This document shows positions 11,630 through 21,490 of a stretch of DNA of 64,000 bases, piece by piece (position 1 is the stretch's first letter; the number at the start of each line of letters is the position of its first letter). The notes beneath the pieces were generated by a model. That model searched no databases, had not been told where the DNA came from, and saw only the letters and a program-made list of their open reading frames with translations. Location: the NCBI GenBank assembly GCA_963675135.1, contig OY776124.1:16180066-16244065 (forward strand), read 5' to 3'. This DNA is from Galeopsis tetrahit (Eukaryota > Streptophyta > Magnoliopsida > Lamiales > Lamiaceae). The translations under genes were made by a program, and so were the position numbers.

Positions 11630-12423
11630 GGTACTACAAAAAAAGAGGTTTTTAGTATCGGAAAATTGGTATCTGATGCATTTTCCGATACTAAATCTTA
11701 TCATTTAGTGTCAACAATAAAAATATTGATCCTACTTGCATACTTGGTATCAAAAATTTATCTTTTGATACCATTAATTTCATTGCATCCGTTATTTTTT
11801 GATACCAAAGTTATAATTGGCATTAGAGTTTTTTTTATTGATACTACTTATTTTTTTGCATCAAATAATTTTTTGATACTACTTATCATTGGTTTTGAAA
11901 ATTGAATTTCCGATACTATTAATTTTACTTTTAGTATTAGTAATTGTTTTATTGATACAACTTATTTTTTGTATCAAATAATTTTTTTGATACTACTTAT
12001 TATTGGTGTCGGAAATAAATTTCCGATACTATTAATTTTATTTTTAGTATTAGTAATTGTTTTATTGATACCACTTATTTTTTGTATCAAACAATTTTTT
12101 TGGTACTACTTATCATTGGTGTCGGAAATTAAATCTTAGATACTATTAATTTTATTTTTGGTATTAGTAATTGTTTTATTGATACTATTTATTTTTTGTA
12201 TAAAATATTTTTTTTGATACTACTTATTATTGGTGACGAAAATTAAATTTTCGATACTATTAATTTTATTTTTAGTATTAGTAATTATTTTATTGATACC
12301 ACTTATTTTTTGTATCAGATATTTTTTTTGATACTACTTATCATTAGGATCGGAAATTAAATTTTCGATACTATTAATTTCATTTTTAGTATTAATAATT
12401 GTTTTATTGATACAACTTATTTT
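11630..12423. repeat. CACTA-like end followed by a ~114-bp minisatellite
   Basis: The segment begins tactacaaaaaaagagg, close to the CACTACAAAAAAGAGG seen at a CACTA terminus at 34698 on the other strand, and has short inverted words such as ttccgatac near the end. From about 11800 to 12420 it is a tandem array of about five units of roughly 114 bp built on ctattaattttatttttag and ttgatacaacttattttt. No right-hand terminus or target duplication is visible, so it is probably a truncated non-autonomous element inserted in the unit fragments. Confidence 0.5.
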
Positions 12424-12745
12424 TCCTTATCAGCCGTCGTGTGTTCCTCCCCTCCCCACCCCTCTCACAAAGTCGATCAACTATCGATCTTCAGGTAATT
12501 CTCATTTTCTCCCTAAATTAAAATCCTTGTGTCTTTCCCTTTAATTAGTGTTAATCAATTGAATTAATACTACTCATTTGCAGCAAGTAAAAATTAAGAA
12601 TGGCGAGGAAGATTCGGTCTTTATAAGCGTTTTCGATGCTGAAGAAGACAAACTGGTAAATTTCATTTTGAACCTTTAATTACTTTGTTTAATTATTTCA
12701 AACTGGTATGCAATTCATGAAAAAAATCTAGGACTTACATATACC
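12424..12745 (+). pseudogene. Another copy of the unit leader and first exon
   Basis: The sequence from cagccgtcgtgtg through a 5' UTR intron to an ATG at 12600 repeats 11066-11400. The reading frame is MARKIRSL followed by a stop. It ends abruptly at 12745, where the retrotransposon tandem repeats begin. Confidence 0.5.
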
Positions 12746-13240
12746 AAGTGGGTTACTGAAATGAGAAGATTTTATGAATCAAAATCTTTTAAGAATAAGA
12801 GTGAGAAACACTCAGAGGCCTAGAGGCCGAGGTGCTCCAGAGAGCCCTCATCTTACTTGAGACCCAAGTGGGTTACTGAAATGAGAAGATTTTATGAATC
12901 AAAATCTTTTAAGAATAAGAGTGAGAAACACTCAGAGGCCTAGAGGCTGAGGTGCTCCAGAGAGCCCTCATCTTACTTGAGACCCAAGTGGGTTACTGAA
13001 ATGAGAAGATTTTATGAATCAAAATCTTTTAAGAATAAGAGTGAGAAACACTCAGAGGCCTAGAGGCCGAGGTGCTCCAGAGAGCCCTCACTCTACTTGA
13101 GACCCGGGAAGGTTAGCTAACGAAATAATAAGATTTTACGAGTTAAAGTCTTCTAAATAACAGTGAGAAACACTCAGAGGTCTAGAGGCCGAGATGCTCC
13201 AAAGAGCCCTCATCTTACTTGAAACCCAAGAGGGTTGATC
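12746..13240. repeat. 120-bp tandem repeats of the retrotransposon 3' region
   Basis: Four units start with gtgagaaacactcagagg at 12801, 12921, 13041 and 13163. The first three are nearly identical, with spacings of 120, 120 and 122 bp. Each contains aggcctagaggcc and agagccctcatcttacttg. The related array in the complete element has a 98-bp period. Confidence 0.9.
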
Positions 13241-13610
13241 AATAAAATGAGAAGAAAAGAAAAGATGGAGGATGTCCCTCCACAGCCAAGTCGCCTGAAA
13301 CTAGAAGATTATACAACCAAGAGATGATTATAGTATAACCTATAAGACCAACAAAAGAGGGAGGGAAGAGAGCACACCCCCAACATATCCTTTACTGGTC
13401 TTGTAAGTTACTCATGCAAACAGAAAAGAAAAAGCACGCCAACAAACAAGCAATATCAAGCTAATACGATCACTACAAAAGCCCCCACATATCCAGGAGT
13501 GTGGGGTCCCCTACGAAGTCTGAGAACGAGTATTATGAGCAGAAAATGAAAAGAGTGTAGCAAAACGAAAGAATAGTAAATTGTTCGTTGTGACAAGGGA
13601 AATATGAAAT

Positions 13611-15789
13611 TTAAACTGCTTTTTCAGAAGCAGCTTCCTCGGCAACAGCCCCCTCGACCTCAACTCCCTCAGCTCCTCCAGCAGCGCCCTCCTCCTCAGC
13701 AACATGGTTGCTAGATCCTCCGCCCTCCTCTGGACCCTCTATACCTCTCACGGTATCCTCAACGCCTGTCCCTCCATCGACCTCTGTTGCCACTTTTGGA
13801 GCAGAAACATAAGGATAAACTAGATGCTCCAGAGGCTTTAGCTCAGCCATGCTCACTTTAGCAGCCTGCCACTTGGTGATGGCCTGATTCATGCCGGGTA
13901 ACCACCAAGGACTGTCGGGGCTCTCCTTAGGATCCCCCAAAAATTTTGGAGGAGTAGCGAGTTGATCCAGGCGGAACTCACGGGAGTAGGTCCCATCGAA
14001 CCCCGGGGCTGAGTGCTCGGCCACGGCGTTGCTGAAGCCATGATCGATGAAATGAGGGATATGTGGCCCCATGGCGCATAAGAAGCTCGAGCTCTTTAGG
14101 AAGCTGGATAACCACTGAGTATGAAGAGTCCCCAAGAACTCTTAACCCAAGGAGGAAGTGAATAGAGACTTAATGCAAGCCTGCACTCCGACGTCCGGTA
14201 GCTCGCGTTCCATCCGTCCCACCTCCTGCACCAGATATTTAATCATGGCTGCATCCTGCTTGCTTTGAGTCCGCAGAAGGGATAACTCCTCAGCCAGAGC
14301 TTGAGCTCGCTTGTGAGCTTTATCCTTCTCCGAAGTGATACCCTTGAGGGTTGACTGGACAGAAGACACTTCAGCCCGGAGTAGCTCGAGCTCAGCCACC
14401 ATCTCAACACCTTGGTCAAGTATCTTAGTGTAGACGAGACCAAACTGCAGAAGGAAAGGAAACAATGTTTAAGAAGTGAAGAAGGTAGAGACCATGGAAA
14501 TAATAGAAAGTACCTCTGAGAAAAGGTGAGCGCCATGGAGCAGTTGATCCTCAGGAAGGGGCGTGTCGGACAATCCAGTATTAGAAGGAGCAGGACATCG
14601 GTCGATAAGGCAATGGAGAGGTTCGTACACAGTAGAAGGGGGAGCTTCCTTTTCAGCAAGAGCACGGGTAGCTTTTCCCTTCTTCTTCTTAGAGGTGCCA
14701 CAGTCGGAGAAGAAAGCGTTGGCAGTTGAGCGGGTTCTTCTGGCAACTGAACCTGGGACCTGAGCAGAAAAGCTAGGGATAGGAGAAACTTTAGAAAGGC
14801 TCTCTGGAGCCGGGGTCTTCGCTGAGCTCTCGAGGGCAGGAGATTGAGGAGCTTTTGAAGCATCTTCTAGAGCGGATGAGACAGGGGCCTTCACTATGCT
14901 GAGAGCAGGGGCGTCCCGTGAGATGTGGGCTAACCAACTCATTGCTGCAGGTAACCAAGAAGATGTTCAGAACATAGAAAAATAGCCACATACGAGAAGC
15001 AAAATATAAGAATAAAAGATTTTTTACCATCTCGAGAATCTAAGGGGAAATCGTGAGGGCAAAAGCCAAAGTGGGAGAGGATGCGAGGATTTTTGCAAAT
15101 ACCAAGGATATCGAAATAATCGTGCAAATGGACGTGGGTATTGAGATTGGTCATAACAGTATGATTTGAAACAGAGTAAGCTTTCAGAGGAGGAGGAAGT
15201 ATTCCTGGGTTGTGGAATATCCAATCCTCATGAGGAAACGGCCAGTCAGCGGGGCTAGTAACAAAAAAATAATAATCTCGCCAGGACGACTCTTCCTCGT
15301 GAAGTTTTTTCATAAACCTGCAGACACGAGACCTCCTCCCGCTAACATAGAAAAAACCGTCGTTCACTTTACAGGAGTGTTGGCTCAGAAATCGTTCGGC
15401 AGAAGGATCACCACCATTCCCTTTTACTAAAATGAAAAATCCTATCATGGCACGGATGGCATTCGGAGTAAATTGATTAAGAGGGATTTGCAAATGCGGG
15501 TCGATATGGCAGCTAAATAGGGGTGGATCGGAAATCGAAGTCCGGCCCTAAGTTGACCTTCGAAAAAGGCCAGAGTTCTGGGTTCGGAGAGGTCTGGGCG
15601 TTCGTTTGAGCGAGGGACGCGAAAGGTATATTCTGAAGGAAAGTTGTAAGCTTGAGTAAGGCTAGCGAGGTGAATATGATCGATCTGAGAGGAAGTGGAA
15701 ATCCTATTCTCCGGGCTCCCCATCGTAGAGGAAAGGGACCCCGAAGGATTTTGGCTAAGAGCTTCAGAAGGAGAAAGAGGGCTTGACAT
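13611..15789 (-). pseudogene. Antisense gene of the Tat-type element, copy A (three exons, broken)
   Basis: The gene runs against the retrotransposon. Exon 1 is 15789-15028, exon 2 is 14944-14514 and exon 3 is 14444-13611. The introns (15027-14945, 83 bp; 14513-14445, 69 bp) have GT-AG ends and CTGCAG acceptors. Exon 1 encodes a conserved region with SSWRDYYFFVTSP and WIFHNPGI; exon 2 is Pro/Ser-rich with a basic SKKKKGK stretch. Exon 3 has a heptad-rich coiled coil (ELELLRAE…), then SPWWLPGM and an acidic tail. It resembles plant 'putative gypsy-type transposon' proteins (Pfam Transposase_28), judged from memory. Lesions are two extra bases near 15490 and a Gln-to-TAA stop at 14142-14144. 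Ignoring them, the product would be about 674 residues. Its function is unknown. Confidence 0.75.
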
Positions 15790-16245
15790 CGATTAACAGT
15801 GTTAATAAAATAAGAAGAGAAAGATAGCTGGGTTACCTTGATTAAAGAGACTACGGAATTAGTCGGGGCGGCCGGCGACGGCGAAAAACTCGGAAGGAAG
15901 AATGCCGGAGAAGAAAGATGGAGACAACGAGAAACTTTTGGAAGAAATGAAATTCAAAAAGGAGAGGAGGAAATGAGGAGGTTGCGTGGAGTAAATGAAG
16001 AAAGATGGGGTAGAATCGAGGATTTTCCTCGGGAGGATAACAGGAGAGAGAGAAAAGCGATTGCGTGGGGCCCAAGCGCGGAAGCCGAAATATCCTCGAG
16101 GCCAAAGGCGGGAAAACCTTTGGAGAAGGGCATTTTTTGAAATTTCCTCTACGAAGCAAGAATGATACGTGTCTCTCCATAAGGGCTTCTGTACTGGGCT
16201 CATTGGAATTTTCTACTCTCACAAAAGATATTTCCCTTTTACGAG

Positions 16246-16260
16246 AGTAGGGGGAGTAGA
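16246..16260 (+). promoter_or_regulatory. Polypurine tract of copy A
   Basis: agtagggggagtaga lies directly before the LTR start tgatgcgg. The same tract precedes the LTRs at 20713 and 30505. It would prime plus-strand DNA synthesis. Confidence 0.8.
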
Positions 16261-16986
16261 TGATGCGGCCTAAAAATGTCACCGAATAAGGAGTCGACAC
16301 GTGTATAAAAGATAAGATCGAAGTGGAAGGATTGGATTGTGTGGTACTCCCTGAATAAGGAATCCCCTCTAGAGGTCCCTCTGGAGAGAGTTTCTTCTGG
16401 AGAAGGGCAGTGAGAAGAATTAGTCTTGATATGAATTTATGGGCCGTAAATATAGGGGAACCCCGCCATTTCCGGTCCAGACTCGATGGGAGGAAGACTT
16501 TATCCTCCTTTATCTTAAGGGACGAAGTCCATTAAGAATTGGTATTACCGGATATTCAGGGAGTGGAGAGAAGGGAAGACTCAGTCCACTCGGCAGGGCC
16601 GAGTCTTAGAGGCAGTTCCGAGATAAGAGGAGGCTCTATATGCTTCCCAGGAAAAAGGCTCTATAAAAAGGTAAACCGAAGGAGATTTTCGGGTTAGACA
16701 TTCTTACTTTACAAAACTTGATATACTAAAACAAAACGCCTTTCTGATATTCTTTGAGAACTTGTTTGATAAATTAAGGATCTCGAGATCCTTGTGAGAT
16801 ATTGATAAGCCCTATACTGACTTAGGCATCGGAGTGTCCACGCCGGACTCCCCTCCGGCGTGTTCTTTGCAGGTTCTTGAAGATTTCGAGTGAAGGCAGC
16901 TTATTTGGAGTGATTGTACGTGTTCGAAGAGCAGGATATCTAATTCGGAGGACACTCAATCCTCTCGTGCAAATTTTGACACATCA
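16261..16986 (+). repeat. LTR of copy A (726 bp)
   Basis: It starts TGATG and ends CATCA, a 5-bp inverted terminal repeat, and is collinear with the LTRs at 20713-21428 and 30505-31225. A TATA-like box, ctataaaaag, is at 16661-16670. It is clearly more diverged from those two LTRs than they are from each other. Confidence 0.88.
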
Positions 16987-17290
16987 ACATTTTATATTTT
17001 TAAATTTTAAGGAGATTTTTGGATTTTTAATGATACTTTTAGATTTTTTAAATCTTTAATGGGATTTTTTTTAATTTTAATTATTAAATTTTAATTTTCA
17101 AACTTAAAGGACGTAAATTGGACTATTTGGCCGGAATCCCAATTTATTCCTCACATTCCGGTAAGTTTTAAAATTTTCCGGCGGAAAGGACGTAAATTGG
17201 ACCAAAAAGGACGTAAAACGAAATAGTAAAAACTTAAATGATATAAATTGGATTAGGCCTAAATTACAGGACGTAAAATGAAATTTTCTC
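16987..17290. mobile_element. Right part of a second Mutator-like family, truncated
   Basis: This segment repeats the right part of the element at 39186-40440 and ends at the same terminus, gaaattttctc. It contains the repeated words ggacgtaaattgg and ccggaatccc. The left part is missing and the LTR of copy A abuts it, so the retrotransposon most likely entered this element and the other side was later lost. Confidence 0.8.
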
Positions 17291-17864
17291 GCAGTTCGTC
17301 CATGAAGCCTATAAATACCGTAGCTGCCTCAACACAAGATAGACAAGAAGAAAAGCTAAATTCGATTACTAGTCTATAGAACGCTTTATACGCTTCTAGT
17401 TAGGAAAATACTTGTTCCTTCTTGTAGATTCTCATACTATTGTAAACCTGAATAGTAGTATGTTAATCATGGTCTTATTTACTTAGGTTATATGCATAAA
17501 TCTATGAGAGAGATAGTTTAATAGGATCTACTAAATTATTTACACTTATTATAGTGTTATTGTACACCTCTAAGAGGTTGTAATTCGTTTCACATATTTT
17601 TATATAGTGAACATCGTAGATTATTTTATAATCTACGCAAATTTTGAATACTTTCATTTTCACCACGTGCATTTTAATTTCCGCTGCATAGTGTTGTCTG
17701 GACAGTGCCAACACGATAGACAACATCTCTGATTTCGCACGCACACACACTTTCAGTGATTACCGACCGTCGGTAATCACAAAATTAAAAATTAAAAATT
17801 AAAAAAAAAATTATTAATTAAAGAAAAAATTTGTTAGCTAGGAAATTATAGGTTGCCCGCGCGA
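17291..17864. other. Unassigned segment with a TATA box and a perfect palindrome
   Basis: A TATA box (cctataaatacc) near 17310 is followed by a leader-like stretch and gtaaacctgaatag, which together resemble part of an LTR or a leader, but no second copy is in the window. At 17757-17781 a perfect palindrome occurs. An AT-rich tract follows up to the start of retrotransposon copy B. I see no gene. Confidence 0.4.
17757..17781. other. Perfect 25-bp palindrome
   Basis: gtgattaccgac and its exact reverse complement gtcggtaatcac are separated by one C. The function is unknown; it could be the junction of two element ends or a small hairpin. Confidence 0.7.
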
Positions 17865-18061
17865 GCATAAAAGGAAAAGACAACATGTCAACAAGCAAGC
17901 GATATGAAGCTAACACAACTACTACAAAAAGCCCCCACATATCCAGGAGTGTGGGGTCCCCTACAAAATATGAGAAAGCAATTATTACGAGCAGAAATTA
18001 AAAGAGTACAGCAAAACAAAAGAAAGGTAAATTGTTTGTTATGACCATGAAGATATGAAAT

Positions 18062-20249
18062 TTAAACTGCTTCTCCAACAGCAGCTCGCTCAGCAACAGT
18101 TTCCTTAACCATAGCTCCCTCGATCGCAGCCTCCTCAATAGCAGCATGACTGCTACACCCTCCGCCCTCCTCTGGGCCCTCTTCATCTCCTAAGGGAGCC
18201 TCAGTACCCTTCCCTCCATCTGACCATGTTACAATCTTGGGGGCAGAGGCATAAGGATAGATCAACTTCTCCAGAGGCTTTAGCTCAGCCATACCCACCT
18301 TGGCAGCTTGTAATTTGGCAATGGCCTGACCCATTCCAGGTAACCACCAAGGACTATCGGGGCTCTCCTTAGGATCCCCTAAGAATTTAGGAGGAGTAGC
18401 GAGCTGGTCCAGACGAAAAGCGCGAGAATAGGTCCCATCGAACCCCGGGGCTGAATGCTCGGACACGGCATTGCTGAAGCCATGGTCAGTGAAATGAGGA
18501 ATATGTGGCCCCATGGCGCATAGAAAGCTCGAACTCTTTAAAAAACTGGACAACCACTGAGTATGAAGGGTCTCCAAGAATTCTTGACCCAAGGAAGAGG
18601 TAAACAGGGATTTGATGCAGGCTTGCACTCCAATGTCTGGCAGTTCATGCTCCATCCTTCTCATCTCTACTCCCATCCTTTCCACCTTCTCTTCCAGATG
18701 CTTGACCCTAGCTGCATCCTGCTTGCCCTGAGCCCGTAGAAGAGGCAATTCCTCAGCCAGAGCTTGAGCTCGTTTGTGAGCTTTGTCCTTTTCCGCGGTG
18801 ATACCCTTGAGAGTCGACTAAAAAGAGGATGCCTCAGCTCGAAGGAGTTCAATCTCAGCAACCATCTCAACACCCTGATCGAATATCCTAGTATAGATAA
18901 GGCCGAACTACAAGAAGAAAAAGAACAATATTTAAGATACAAAGAAGGTAGAAGCCATGAGAGTGATGGAAAATACCTCCGAAAAAAGATGAGCACCATG
19001 AAGCAGTTGATCTTCAGGAAGGGGCTTGTCGGAAAGCTCAATGTTGGAAGGAGGAGGACATTGGTTGATAAGGCACTGGAGAGGTTCATACGCAGCAGAA
19101 GAGGGAACTTCTTTCTCAGCAAGAGCTCGAGCAGTTTTTCCCTTCTTCTTCTTAGAAGTGCCACAGTCAGAAAAGAAGGCATTGGTGGCTGAGCGAGTTC
19201 TCCTGGCAACAGAGCCCGGGACTTGGGTCGAAGAGCTGGGGAGAGGAGGAACCTTCGAAGGACTCTCTGGAGCCTGAGTCTTTATTGAGCTTTCTAGAGC
19301 AGGAGACTGAGGAGCTTTTGGGAGATCTTCAGGAGCGGCCAATGCAGGGGTCTTCACTATTCCGAGAGCAGGGGCATCTTGCGAGATATGAGTTAACCAA
19401 CTCATTGCTGCAAATAACCAAGGAGATCTTCAGAACGTAGAAAATTAACCACATGCAAGAAACGAAATGCAAAAACAAGAGATTTTTAACCATCTCGAGG
19501 TTCTAAAGGGAAATCTTGAGAACAGAAGCCAAAGTGGGAGAGGATGCGGGGATTTTTGCAAACACCAAGAACATCAAAGTAATCGTGTAAACTGACATGG
19601 GTATTGAGATTAGTCATGACAGTGTGGTTCGAAACAGAATAAGCTTTCAGAGAAGGAGGAGGTATTCCTGGATTATGGAATATCCAATTTTCATGGGGAA
19701 ATGGCCAATCAGTAGGGCTAGTAACGAAAAAATAGTAGTCCCTCCAAGATGACTCTTCTTCATGGAGTTTTTTCAGGAACTTGCAAACACGAAATCTCCT
19801 TCCATAAGCATAGAAGAAGCCGTCGGTCAATTTGCAAGTATGTTGGCTCAGAAATAGTTCAGTAGAAGGCTCACCGCCATTCCCTTTCACCAAAATGAAA
19901 AATTCTACCATAGTACGGATAGCATTCAGAGTGAATTGATTGAGAGGAATCTGTGTGCGGGTAGATATGGAGGCCAAGTAAGGGTGAACCGAAAATCAAA
20001 GACCTGCCCTAATTTGAGCTTCGAAAAAAGCTAGAGTTCGGGGTTCGGGGAGATTAGGGAGTTCATCTGAGCGAGGAGCGCGAAAGCTATACTCCAGTGG
20101 AAAAATGTGGGCTTGAATAAGGCTGGTTAGGTGAGTATTGTCGATTATCGAAGAAGTGGAAATCCTATTTTCGGGACTCCCCATCGGAAGCGGACGGGAC
20201 TCAGAAGGGTTTTGGCCGGAAGATTTATGTGGAGAAAAGGGCCAGACAT
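18062..20249 (-). pseudogene. Antisense gene of the Tat-type element, copy B (three exons, broken)
   Basis: Exon 1 is 20249-19491, exon 2 is 19407-18977 and exon 3 is 18907-18062. The introns (83 and 69 bp) are at the same positions as in copy A. The exon 1 region has SSWRDYYFFVTSPTDWPFP; exon 2 has CGTSKKKKGK; exon 3 has a coiled coil with HLEEKVERM, then SPWWLPGM and a C-terminal Ala/Glu-rich tail. Lesions are one base missing soon after the start (near 20235), a TGA at 19996-19998 shared with copy C, and a Gln-to-TAG at 18818-18820 that is not in A or C. Without them the frame would hold about 681 codons. Copies B and C differ by only a few percent. Confidence 0.75.
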
Positions 20250-20712
20250 TGACTAAATAGTGTTAATAAAAGAAAAGAAGATAGCTAGGTTACCTTGATT
20301 GGGAGAACTATGAAGTCAGTCGGGGCGACCGGCGACGGTGAGACTCGGGAGGAAAAATGCCTGAGAAGAGAAGTGGAGACAACAAGAGAACTTTCGAGAA
20401 AATGAGATTTGCAAAAAGAAGAAGAAAATGTTGCGTGGAGTGAATGAGAAAAGTTGGGTCAGAATCGAGGTTTTTCCTCGGGAAATTAAAAGGAGAGAGA
20501 AAAAGGTGACTGCGTGGGGGCCCAAGCGCGGAAGTCGAAACGTCTTCAGAACCAGAGGCGGGAAAAGTCTTTGAAGAAAAGCATTTCTTGAAATTTTCTC
20601 TCCGAAACAGGAATAATACACGTCTCTCCAGAAACACCTCTGTACTAGGCTCACTGGAATTTTCTACTCTCACAAAAGATATACCCCTTTTACAAGAGTA
20701 GGGGGGAGTAGA

Positions 20713-21428
20713 TGATGCGGCCTAAAAATGTCATCCGATAAGAAGTCGACACGTGTATAGAGGATAGGATAAAAGTGGAAGTATTGGATTATGGAAATGC
20801 TCTCTGGATAAAGAATCTCTTCTGGAGGAAGCTCCGCCCGGAGAGAAACATCAGGAAGAATTAGTCTTGATATGAACTGGTGGACCGTAAATATAGGGGA
20901 ACCCCGCCATTATCGGTTCAGGCTTGGTGGAAGAAAGACTTCTTCCTCCTTTAGATTAGTGGATGAAGTCCACTGGGAAAGAGTGTTTCCGGTTCTTCAG
21001 GGAGTGGAAGAGTGGAGGACTTTGTCAACTCAGCAGAGCTAAGTGTAAAGAGCAGCTCCGAGATAGCAGAAAACTCTAACTTCCTCCTAAGAGGAAGTCC
21101 TCTATAAATAGGTAAAGCGAGGTATATTTTCGGGTTAGACTCTTTACTTTTTACAAGATTGATTACATTTCTGATTATACACTGCGAGATCCTTTGAGAA
21201 CTTGATTTGATAAATCAAGGACTTCGAAGTCCTTATGATATATTGAGAGTCCTGTACTGACTTAGGCATCGGAGTGTCCGCGCCGGACTCCCCTTCGGCG
21301 TGTTCTTTGCAGGTTCTAGAGGATCGTACTGAAGGCAGTAGAATACCCGGATTACTCATACGCGTTCAAGAATTCAGATATCCGACTCATAGGATATCCA
21401 ATCTATCCGTGCAAATTTTGGCACATCA
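20713..21428 (+). repeat. 5' LTR (716 bp)
   Basis: It starts tgatgcggcc and ends cacatca. A TATA box, tataaata, is at 21103-21110, which would drive transcription into gag. Two bases separate its end from the primer-binding site. Confidence 0.9.
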
Positions 21429-21430
21429 AC

Positions 21431-21449
21431 TGGCGCCGTCTGTGGGAAC
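21431..21449 (+). other. Primer-binding site, tRNA-Asp-like
   Basis: tggcgccgtctgtgggaac follows the 5' LTR after two bases. The first part, TGGCGCCGT, is the complement expected of the 3' end of plant tRNA-Asp and is common in Tat and Athila elements. Confidence 0.85.
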
Positions 21450-21490
21450 GAGTTGAAAGATTTTCTCACGAATTTCTATCTGTTCGAGTA

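Larger units (their letters stand above)
12746..16986 (+). mobile_element. 3' part of a Tat-lineage Ty3/gypsy element (copy A)
   Basis: It consists of a tandem repeat block, an antisense gene region, a purine-rich tract and an LTR, in the order seen at the 3' end of the complete element at 20713-31225. There is no gag, pol or 5' LTR: the left edge is cut at 12745. It is more diverged from the other two copies than those are from each other. After its LTR comes half of a Mutator-like element (16987-17290). Confidence 0.85.
17865..21428 (+). mobile_element. 3' part of a Tat-lineage element (copy B) sharing its LTR with the complete element
   Basis: It contains the antisense gene, the polypurine tract (about 20698-20712) and an LTR (20713-21428). 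That LTR also serves as the 5' LTR of the gag-pol element that follows. There is no target duplication between the tract and the LTR, so this is a head-to-tail arrangement in which two elements share one LTR. Its left end is cut at about 17865. Confidence 0.82.

Noticed and set aside
12746..13240. A CRISPR-like array
   Set aside because: The units are full-length tandem repeats without unique spacers, in a plant retrotransposon.
13470..13485. CACTACAAAAG resembling a CACTA terminus
   Set aside because: It lies in the collinear 3' region of retrotransposon copies A and B, with no subterminal repeats or matching second end.
14243..14863. Long open frame on the minus strand in another frame of the antisense gene
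   Set aside because: It is Leu/Ser-rich shadow coding across exon 2, intron 2 and exon 3; the spliced frame has conserved motifs and coiled coil.
15851..16300. Open frames upstream of the antisense gene start
   Set aside because: They recur in all copies but have no recognisable motif and lack a clear start in common. They are probably leader sequence of the antisense gene; a possible 5' leader intron there would be too short (about 45 bp).
20713..21428. A much longer LTR (over 3 kb) that includes the antisense gene
   Set aside because: Copies B and C are alike over that length, but the polypurine tract and the TGATG…CATCA limits place the LTR start after the antisense gene, and copy A shows the same order.
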